DNA of 37,924 bases from Desulfovibrio sp. (GTDB taxonomy: Bacteria > Desulfobacterota > Desulfovibrionia > Desulfovibrionales > Desulfovibrionaceae), in NCBI GenBank assembly GCA_024699605.1, contig JAILPJ010000011.1, forward strand, positions 1 through 37,924, written 5' to 3'. The notes beneath the pieces are model-generated. The model ran no database searches, was not told the origin of the DNA, and saw nothing but the letters and a program-made list of their open reading frames with translations. The translations under genes and the position numbers were made by a program. This document shows positions 32,302-37,924 of this stretch, piece after piece (positions within the stretch are counted from its first letter, which is position 1; each line of letters begins with the position of its first letter).

Positions 32302-33658
32302 TGGCGGTCTCCCTGCGGGCGAAAAGGCAATGACTGCCGGCTTCGGTGATCTGCGCCAGAACAAGCTCTCCTGTGCGGGGGGCTTCCTGGTCAAAGGCCA
32401 CATGCACCAGCGTACCGTACGGATCGCGTCCTTGCCAGGCGTATCCTGGTCTGGTCCAGCGCCTGCTCTGACTTTCGAGCAGCACGAGGGTGCTTGTGCC
32501 CACACGTTGTTTCAGCAGATGTTTCTGCAGTTCGTCCTGCAGCGTCTGCACACGCAAAAGACGGGCGTGTTGAAGCTCTTTGGGGATTTTATCAAAGAAG
32601 TTCGTGGCTCGGGTTCCGGGGCGATCTGAGTAGCAGAAGGAAAAACTTGAAAGGAACTGGCATTCTTCCATCAGGGAAAGGGTCTCTGCTAGATCCTCCT
32701 CCGTCTCGCCGGGAAAACCGACAATCAGGTCTGTCGTCAGCGCTAAATCGGGCCTAATTTGGCGCAGCCTGCTCACAAGTTCGCTATACTCTTGTCGATT
32801 ATATCCCCGCCCCATACGGGCCAGCACGCGCGATGAGCCGGACTGCAGCGGCAGATGCAGCTGCGGACAAAGGGTGGATAAGCTGCCAAAAGCCATCAGG
32901 TCTTCCTCACGCATATCCTTGGGATGGGGACTTGTGTAGCGCAGTCGTTTCAGGCCTGGAAGCTGGGCTATTTCCCGAAGGAGTTCTGCAAAGCTGGGAA
33001 AAACTTCTCCTTTGGCGCGTGCCGCCTGAGCATGTTTGTCACAACCGTAGGCATTGACATTTTGTCCCAAGAGCGTGATTTCACTGGCGCCCAGAGCGAT
33101 TTTTCGACGGCATTCAGCGACTATGGCCGAAAAAGCACGCGACTTCTGCCGTCCTCTGGTGAAGGGAACTATGCAGTAGGTGCAAAAATTGTCGCAGCCC
33201 TGCATGATGTTGACATAGGCTGCGGGGCCCACCGGCAGGGCCAAGCCTTCTTCGCGTTCCTCATAACTATGCGTGAAGTCAAGAAGAGATATCTTAAGCC
33301 TTGGTTCAGCCAGCAGTTCGTCCACAAGCGTCGGGATCCTGGGCAAAGCGTCAGGGCCGGCCACAAGACGCAGGTGAGGAGAAAGCGCAAAAAAATCCTC
33401 TCCCAGCTGCTGGGCGACGCAGCCAAGAACAGCGACAAAGTCCGGTGGATTGTTTTTTCTTTCACTGAGGAGCTGTTGAATACTGCTGCGAACTTTTTGT
33501 TCAGGCTTTTCACGTACTGAACAGGTGTTCAGAAAGATGCACTGGGCCTCTGACAGGGCAGCTTTTTGATGCCCGTGTGCCAGCAGCACTTGTCCAAGCC
33601 AGTCTGAATCGTTGACATTCATCTGGCAGCCAAAGGTGATGATCTGAAAAGTGGCCAT
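32282..33658 (-). CDS. miaB: tRNA-2-methylthio-N6-dimethylallyladenosine synthase MiaB
   Basis: 458 residues. It methylthiolates i6A37 in tRNAs reading UNN codons. N-terminal UPF0004 domain with cluster cysteines C11, C46 and C80; radical SAM domain with C155-x3-C159-x2-C162 (QGCDNFCTYCIVPFTRGRQKSR); C-terminal TRAM domain from ~390 (GTSTLVLLESQSRRW…GRDPYGTLVHVAFD). MiaB identity over MtaB/RimO is supported by GCQMNVNDSDW at 10-20 and CSVREKPEQKV. The ATG overlaps the preceding gene's TAA by one base (TAATG), indicating re-initiation; the following DUF151 start is inside its 3' end. Confidence 0.95.
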   Translation of the reverse strand: MATFQIITFGCQMNVNDSDWLGQVLLAHGHQKAALSEAQCIFLNTCSVREKPEQKVRSSIQQLLSERKNNPPDFVAVLGCVAQQLGEDFFALSPHLRLVAGPDALPRIPTLVDELLAEPRLKISLLDFTHSYEEREEGLALPVGPAAYVNIMQGCDNFCTYCIVPFTRGRQKSRAFSAIVAECRRKIALGASEITLLGQNVNAYGCDKHAQAARAKGEVFPSFAELLREIAQLPGLKRLRYTSPHPKDMREEDLMAFGSLSTLCPQLHLPLQSGSSRVLARMGRGYNRQEYSELVSRLRQIRPDLALTTDLIVGFPGETEEDLAETLSLMEECQFLSSFSFCYSDRPGTRATNFFDKIPKELQHARLLRVQTLQDELQKHLLKQRVGTSTLVLLESQSRRWTRPGYAWQGRDPYGTLVHVAFDQEAPRTGELVLAQITEAGSHCLFARRETANDRNDV

Positions 33659-34041
33659 TACTGTTTGATATTTGAACCTGGATTGAAGACAGGGGCACTC
33701 TCATCGCTTTCCACGTCCATCTCCAGCTCATTAAGCTGTTCTTCAAGCCATTCAACGAAAGCCTGTGCTGTTTGTGCATTGAGCAGCAGACGATTGCTGA
33801 TGTTACGGACGACGTAGTGAACATTGGTTTGGGGGATCATTTCGTGCTGCAGGCTGCCGTCTGGCGAGACTATCTGCTCGCTGTATTCGGGAAATTTTTC
33901 ACTCTCCGTATAGAAGTTGATTTCGATTTCGCCTTGGCCGTTGATGCCTCCCCAGACACCGTGAACCGGGTTCAGGTGCGCACCAGGATCCAAATGGTAA
34001 ATATAGCGAATTTTTTGCGGCAGATCATTTCGCTTTTTCAT
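33658..34041 (-). CDS. Small conserved hypothetical, DUF3467-like
   Basis: 127 residues from ATG 34041 (MKKRND), which has GAGGA 6 bases upstream; ATG 34053 and GTG/ATG further up are in frame. The pattern (GEIEINFYTESEKFPEYSEQIVSPDGSLQHEMIPQTNVHYVVRNISNRLLLNAQTAQAFVEWLEEQLNELE) resembles DUF3467-type proteins: a beta-strand-rich first half with G-x-I-x-I-N-F-Y, ending in an amphipathic helix. The tail (DVESDESAPVF) is acidic. Function unknown. Its stop is fused with the miaB start, so it is the first gene of the miaB-DUF151-phoH-pgpH block, or the second if the Lys-rich frame upstream is real. Confidence 0.6.
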   Translation of the reverse strand: MKKRNDLPQKIRYIYHLDPGAHLNPVHGVWGGINGQGEIEINFYTESEKFPEYSEQIVSPDGSLQHEMIPQTNVHYVVRNISNRLLLNAQTAQAFVEWLEEQLNELEMDVESDESAPVFNPGSNIKQ

Positions 34042-34049
34042 AATCATCC

Positions 34050-34286
34050 TCATGGAGACCACGTGTCGTAAGTGGCTTTTTGTGTGCTGCGTTCCGGGAT
34101 CTTGCTCGTGATTTTGCTGTGGATGGCCTTAGAGAGCGGAAATACTTCAGCTTTTTTTGTAGACGTTTTGTCAGTGTTTTTCAATGCTTTTTTGTGAGAT
34201 GGTTTTGCTTTCTGTCTGCTTTTTGCCCAGGATTTTTTTATCAATCCCTTGACCAGGCCTTGGCTCTTTGTATATTCAGGACACAA
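34050..34286 (-). CDS. Doubtful Lys-rich small protein
   Basis: 78 residues from TTG 34286 with no strong ribosome site. Composition is very basic (KKSWAKSRQKAKPSHKKALK, NTDKTSTKKAEVFPLSKAIH), similar to histone-H1-like or linker peptides. Its TGA overlaps an in-frame ATG (34053) of the next gene as ATGA, which favours a real coupled gene. Against it: the plus strand here is simply T-rich, which produces Lys codons by chance. If it is not real, 34042-34402 is a 360-bp intergenic region holding the divergent promoters of the miaB block and the Cys-containing gene at 34403. Confidence 0.3.
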   Translation of the reverse strand: MCPEYTKSQGLVKGLIKKSWAKSRQKAKPSHKKALKNTDKTSTKKAEVFPLSKAIHSKITSKIPERSTQKATYDTWSP

Positions 34287-34402
34287 GCAAGTCTCTGGCC
34301 CCTTGCTTGAGATCTTTGCTTTTTTTGATCAAAAACGAAACGAAAAAACAGAAGGAGGCGGCCAATCCTCCATGGTTTTGCCATGGTCTGTGCCGTGAGC
34401 TG

Positions 34403-34966
34403 ATGGACAACGTGGAAATCAACGTTATCGAGGAATATCCGGTCTTTGATCTCGAAGCCTTTCTCGAAATGAGTCATGAGACGCGGGTCGGCGGAGCCAC
34501 TTTGGAACGTCTTGAACAGCTGTGGGAAGCTTGGAGCCGGGAACTGTCGGTCCGCCAGATTCAGGTGGGGAAAATTTCCTATCTTGCCGTCTGGCTGCCG
34601 AAAAGCTGTGAAGCCGAGGTCGAGCGCGTATGGCAGAATTCGGCCTCCGAAGGTTTTCTGGTGAACAATCTTGCCCAGTTCCTTTGTATGTCTGCCGTGG
34701 GCAATCTTCTGCCCGAGGTGGAAACATCAGGCTGTGCGCCGTCACCCAGACCCACAGAGAAACTGCGCAAGGTCCTCGAAGAGCTCGGACTTCCCTACAA
34801 AAGCCCTACGTCCTCTCTGCTTTCCCTGCCATATGCTGTGGTCACCCATTATCCCTATCGCGGCGGCTGTGAAATCTGTCACTTGCAGGATCACTGCCCC
34901 AAGGGCCAGGGGCGGGCCGAAGACGCCAGTATTGTTTTGCCGGGTTTTCAAAGCCCGGAAGCGTAA
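34403..34966 (+). CDS. Conserved-looking hypothetical with C-terminal Cys motif
   Basis: 187 residues from ATG 34403 (MDNVEINVIEEYPVFDLEAFLEM); the open frame continues to a TTG at 34268 but that part is compositionally odd. No family is recognised. The protein is acidic and mostly helical, with a C-terminal GGCEICHLQDHCPKGQ motif: C-x2-C-x5-C preceded by a further Cys in the protein, resembling the C-x2-C-x5-C half of the 4Fe-4S loop in endonuclease III/MutY-type proteins. Fe-S binding is therefore possible. moaA starts 26 bp downstream on the same strand, suggesting co-transcription. Confidence 0.6.
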   Translation: MDNVEINVIEEYPVFDLEAFLEMSHETRVGGATLERLEQLWEAWSRELSVRQIQVGKISYLAVWLPKSCEAEVERVWQNSASEGFLVNNLAQFLCMSAVGNLLPEVETSGCAPSPRPTEKLRKVLEELGLPYKSPTSSLLSLPYAVVTHYPYRGGCEICHLQDHCPKGQGRAEDASIVLPGFQSPEA

Positions 34967-34992
34967 CTCAGCTGCGGATTTTGTGAGGTTCT

Positions 34993-36015
34993 ATGTCCCA
35001 GGGTCAAACGTCTTCTTCTCCGTGCTTAGGGGATGCCCTTGGCCGTAGTATTCATTATCTGCGTCTTTCTGTGACTGATCGCTGCAATTTGCGCTGCACC
35101 TATTGCCAGAGTAATGCTGTTCACGAATTTATTCCGCACGAGCATATTCTTCATTATGAAGAAATACTGCGTTTTGTGAACATTGTGCACAGGCTGGGCA
35201 TTGAAAAAGTGCGTCTGACAGGCGGAGAGCCGTTTGTGCGCAAAGGCTGCGCTGATTTTCTCTTCAGGCTAAGGCAGCAATTTCCGTCACTGGATATTCG
35301 TATCACCAGTAACGGGACCTTGCTCGAAGAACATGCCGCCTTGCTCAAACGGATCCGTGTGGGGGCCGTGAATCTTTCCCTTGACAGCTTTGACGCCGCA
35401 ACCTTTGCGTCCATCACTGGTCGCAATTTTCTGCCGCAGGTGCTCAACGCCCTGGAAAAACTGCTCGCAGAGGGTGTTTCGGTGAAAATCAATGCCGTTG
35501 CCCTGCGAGGCATTACCGAGCGCGAAATCGACAATTTTCTTGCCTTTGCCAACACCTATGGGGTGGATATCCGTTTTATCGAATTTATGCCCATGGGAAG
35601 CTCCACGCTCTGGAATAAACAGCTGTTTTGTCCGGTCTCAGAATTGCTCACCCTGATTGGCCAGCGCGTTGAACTGCGTCCCTCTCCGTCCGATGAGCGT
35701 TTCGGCGGACCAGCACGGATGTTCAGCATGACTGGCAAAAAAGGACGCATAGGCGTTATTTCCCCTCTTTCCAATCATTTTTGTCACACATGCAACCGTC
35801 TGCGCCTGACCAGTGAAGGAGCCATTCGCTTGTGTCTTTTTGACGACCAGGAATACGCTCTGCGTCCCATGCTGCGTGACCCGGCAGTGGAAGACGCGGA
35901 AATTGCGGCGTATCTGCGTCGTCTTTGCCAGACGAAGCCTTTGGGCTATGACAGACTGAGGGCCAAAAAGGAAACGGCTGTGGCGCACAGTGTGATGTCA
36001 GGTATTGGAGGATAG
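34993..36015 (+). CDS. moaA: GTP 3',8-cyclase MoaA
   Basis: 340 residues, ATG after GTGAGG. It catalyses the first step of molybdopterin synthesis, GTP to 3',8-cyclo-7,8-dihydro-GTP. N-terminal radical SAM cluster C31-x3-C35-x2-C38 (TDRCNLRCTYCQ); LTGGEPFVRKG for SAM; C-terminal substrate-binding 4Fe-4S cluster C264-x2-C267-x13-C281 (HFCHTCNRLRLTSEGAIRLCLF). The chain ends in the functional Gly-Gly (MSGIGG). All expected residues are present. Molybdenum or tungsten cofactor is needed by formate dehydrogenases and similar anaerobic enzymes. Its TAG lies inside the ribosome site of ruvA, so the two are coupled. Confidence 0.96.
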   Translation: MSQGQTSSSPCLGDALGRSIHYLRLSVTDRCNLRCTYCQSNAVHEFIPHEHILHYEEILRFVNIVHRLGIEKVRLTGGEPFVRKGCADFLFRLRQQFPSLDIRITSNGTLLEEHAALLKRIRVGAVNLSLDSFDAATFASITGRNFLPQVLNALEKLLAEGVSVKINAVALRGITEREIDNFLAFANTYGVDIRFIEFMPMGSSTLWNKQLFCPVSELLTLIGQRVELRPSPSDERFGGPARMFSMTGKKGRIGVISPLSNHFCHTCNRLRLTSEGAIRLCLFDDQEYALRPMLRDPAVEDAEIAAYLRRLCQTKPLGYDRLRAKKETAVAHSVMSGIGG

Positions 36016-36016
36016 T

Positions 36017-36613
36017 GTGATTGCCTTGCTCGAAGGTCGCCTCAGTGAAGTGTACGACAATATCTGTCTTGTGATGACAAAGGGAGGTGTGGGATATGCG
36101 GTTGCGGTTCCGGCGCACACCAGGGCTTCTCTGCCCGGGCGCGGCGAAGAGCTGCGCCTCTACACTTCTCTGGTGGTACGCGAAGACGCCCTTGAGCTCT
36201 TTGGTTTTGCCACGTTTGAAGAACGTCAAACCTTTGAGCTCTTGGTGACCATATCGAAAATTGGCGCCAAGACGGCACTGGCCGTGCTCTCCATTTTTCG
36301 CCCCAAGGATCTTGAACGCATCGTGGCTGACGACGATCCTTTGGTGCTCACCCAGGTTCCTGGCATTGGCAAAAAAACCGCACAGCATGTTTTTCTCGAA
36401 CTGAAGGACAAACTGAAAAATTTGGGCACACCGCTGGATACGGCAGAGAGCCCCGGCAAAGGCCAGACATTGCGCAGTGTCTTGGATGGTCTGACATCCC
36501 TTGGTTATGCCGAATCTGAGAGCTATCCCGTCGTGCGCGAGATTCTTGCCGAAAACTCGGATCTGGAGGTTTCCGAGCTTTTGAAGCGTGCTTTGAAAGC
36601 TCTGTCCAAATAA
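36017..36613 (+). CDS. ruvA: Holliday junction DNA helicase subunit RuvA
   Basis: 198 residues from GTG 36017 (MIALLEGRLSEVYDN), chosen because GGAGG is 7 bases upstream and RuvA begins with this pattern; TTG 36005 is an alternative. N-terminal OB-fold (~1-62), tandem helix-hairpin-helix (LLVTISKIGAKTALAVLS and VLTQVPGIGKKTAQHVFLELKDKL), and the C-terminal RuvB-contacting domain after a flexible linker (TAESPGKGQ). It binds four-way junctions and loads RuvB. It begins 2 bases after moaA ends; ruvB follows after ~119 bp containing a 7-bp hairpin (36681-36687 with 36695-36701) without a T-run. Confidence 0.96.
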   Translation: MIALLEGRLSEVYDNICLVMTKGGVGYAVAVPAHTRASLPGRGEELRLYTSLVVREDALELFGFATFEERQTFELLVTISKIGAKTALAVLSIFRPKDLERIVADDDPLVLTQVPGIGKKTAQHVFLELKDKLKNLGTPLDTAESPGKGQTLRSVLDGLTSLGYAESESYPVVREILAENSDLEVSELLKRALKALSK

Positions 36614-36732
36614 ATTCCGCTTCTTCACCGAAAACGAATCTGAACAAAGCATGGAGGCAGCGTTTTTCCCCGGGCATGCTGCGCCAATCTGTCGTTGGCG
36701 CAAGACTTGGGATGGCACGCTGAAAAGAGTTG

Positions 36733-37731
36733 ATGAGTCAGGAAGAGCTTGAGGCAAGCCCGCTGGAGGCTGCTGTCGCTGAAGAGACTGTGCGTCCCCG
36801 GCGGCTGGAAGACTTTATTGGGCAAAACGAACTGCGCGAGAATCTGCGTGTCTATATCGATGCGGCCAAAGAACGAGGCAAAGCCTTGGATCATACGCTG
36901 TTTTACGGCAATCCAGGACTTGGCAAAACGACACTGGCGCAGATTATGGCCCAGGAACTCGGCGTGAATTTGGTGGTCACATCGGGCCCGGTTCTGGAGC
37001 GCAGCGGCGATCTCGCCGCCATTCTGACCAAGCTGGAAGCCCGTGACCTGCTTTTTGTGGATGAAATCCATCGCATGCCCATTGCCGTGGAAGAAATTCT
37101 CTATCCTGCCATGGAGGATTTTCATCTGGATATCATCTGTGGCCAGGGTCCTGCGGCCAGGACAGTGACCATTGATCTGGCTCCCTTTACCTTAGTTGGC
37201 GCCACCACGCGTATGGGCCTGATCTCATCTCCCTTGCGTGACCGTTTCGGCATAGTGCACAGACTCGATTTTTATTCGCCAGAGGATCTTGCCCGCGTTG
37301 TGCAGCGTACAGCCCGTATTCTTGGGGTGAGTATTACCGCGGAAGGGGCTCTTGAAATCGGACGCAGAGCGCGGGGGACACCGCGTATCGCCAATCGTCT
37401 GCTGCGGAGAGTGCGGGACTTTGCCCTTGTGCACGGAAGCCGCGGGGTAACGCAGGAGCAGGCGGCCGAAGCGCTGGCCCGTATGGATGTCGATACTTCG
37501 GGTCTTGATGTCATGGATCGCAAGATTCTCTCTGTGATGATTGATCATTACGCTGGCGGGCCTGTGGGACTCAAGACACTTGCCGCTGCCTGTTCGGAAG
37601 ACGTCAGAACCATTGAAGAGATCTACGAGCCCTACCTGATTCAGTGCGGCTTTTTGAAACGTACGCCACGAGGACGCATGGTTACGGAAAAGGCCTGGCA
37701 GCATTTGCAGGCTGGAGTCGCTGGCGGCTAA
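36733..37731 (+). CDS. ruvB: Holliday junction branch-migration ATPase RuvB
   Basis: 332 residues from ATG 36733 (TTG 36730 directly before it). AAA+ ATPase forming hexameric rings on DNA flanking RuvA. Motifs: [18 protein letters not shown] (typical RuvB start), Walker [12 protein letters not shown], Walker [11 protein letters not shown], sensor/arginine finger region [19 protein letters not shown], and a C-terminal winged helix DNA-binding domain ending [31 protein letters not shown]. Complete. ruvC is not adjacent within the window. Confidence 0.97.
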   Translation: MSQEELEASPLEAAVAEETVRPRRLEDFIGQNELRENLRVYIDAAKERGKALDHTLFYGNPGLGKTTLAQIMAQELGVNLVVTSGPVLERSGDLAAILTKLEARDLLFVDEIHRMPIAVEEILYPAMEDFHLDIICGQGPAARTVTIDLAPFTLVGATTRMGLISSPLRDRFGIVHRLDFYSPEDLARVVQRTARILGVSITAEGALEIGRRARGTPRIANRLLRRVRDFALVHGSRGVTQEQAAEALARMDVDTSGLDVMDRKILSVMIDHYAGGPVGLKTLAAACSEDVRTIEEIYEPYLIQCGFLKRTPRGRMVTEKAWQHLQAGVAGG

Positions 37732-37795
37732 ATTGGCCAGAAATGGGCCAAAACAGCCGAAAAAAAATTTTTTTGGCGTAAACGAAAAAAAGTGC

Positions 37796-37824
37796 TTGAC
37801 GGGGAGGAGAAAAAAGCGCATATC
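37796..37824 (+). promoter_or_regulatory. Promoter-like element at the right edge
   Basis: TTGACG (37796-37801), 17-bp spacer, CATATC (37819-37824), preceded by an A7 tract and an A8T7 tract (37760-37774). The window ends ~100 bp later in GAAAAAAAGTTCT, which repeats the A-tract/GT context found just before the TTGACG and suggests a second promoter beginning at the edge. The downstream gene is outside the window. Confidence 0.5.
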
Positions 37825-37924
37825 TCCGTGTCGCGCCAAGTGCAAGCGAGGCCGTGGGAACTGAGAGTATTTGCCAAAGAAATTTTCTGACGAAAAAAAC
37901 TTTTGGGAAATGAAAAAAAGTTCT

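Noticed and set aside
35756-36757. 333-codon minus-strand open frame
   Set aside because: Antisense to the end of moaA, all of ruvA and the start of ruvB, all of which have complete family motifs.
1-37924. tRNA or rRNA genes
   Set aside because: No T-loop/anticodon-arm sets or rRNA-like conserved stretches were seen on either strand; the right edge only suggests one beyond the window.

Overview
The window looks like a chromosome segment from a Desulfovibrionaceae-type sulfate or sulfite reducer (Desulfobacterota). The clues are a long TauE/SafE permease with a signal peptide next to a DUF169 protein, a radical-SAM/DUF2344 fusion, a DHH-CBS-tRNA nucleotidyltransferase fusion, a tandem-GAF protein next to mreB, and the miaB/DUF151/phoH/HD-hydrolase order. 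The genus cannot be fixed from sequence alone. Most of the window is dense, moderately GC-rich housekeeping DNA. Two parts differ: the AT-rich middle of the surface protein at the left edge (about 700-2880) and an AT-rich insertion sequence at 18966-21277.

Layout. 1-3673: the 3' part of a large repeat-containing protein that looks like a type I secretion substrate, a terminator, and a small coiled-coil membrane protein. 4057-9678: tandem-GAF protein, mreB, a divergent Nudix-like gene on the other strand, rimI, tpiA, secG and an Smr-domain protein. 9675-12350: radical SAM/DUF2344 fusion (minus) with a hairpin-rich leader. 12704-13494: small exported Cys/His protein and a flavin-binding PNPOx-like protein. 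13491-17230: tRNA nucleotidyltransferase fusion and a Xer recombinase (minus). 17294-18182: folK and a YHS-type small protein. 18183-21755: a scar of degraded DNA, an IS and a broken toxin-antitoxin module. 21756-27150: minus-strand envelope and sulfur-related genes (membrane protein, TauE/SafE, DUF169, M23 peptidase, alpha/beta hydrolase). 27201-34041: dedA, then the minus-strand block DUF3467-like-miaB-DUF151-phoH-pgpH. 34403-37731: Fe-S-like hypothetical, moaA, ruvA, ruvB. The window ends in a promoter-like segment.

The most informative part is 18342-21755. A 2312-bp element (18966-21277) has 30-bp terminal inverted repeats (27/30 identical) and a 5-bp target duplication (GTTAA). It encodes an IS4/IS1634-like transposase with three C-terminal AT-hook modules. 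It sits inside the antitoxin gene of a HigBA-like pair: removing it and one GTTAA copy restores a clean 110-codon antitoxin. The toxin gene just upstream has lost its 5' half. The palindrome TGTGCACA occurs once in each terminal repeat at the same offset and twice more over the transposase promoter and leader. This suggests one motif serving both end recognition and self-repression, with AT-hooks reading the adjacent A/T tracts. To the left lies a decayed partial copy of the neighbouring membrane protein-TauE/SafE pair, followed by one hairpin sequence resembling a type I-E CRISPR repeat.

The window also shows a compact style of organisation. All three tightly packed convergent pairs (mreB/Nudix-like, Smr/radical SAM, PNPOx/tRNA nucleotidyltransferase) overlap by exactly four bases at their stop codons, and several intrinsic terminators face the strand opposite to the neighbouring gene.
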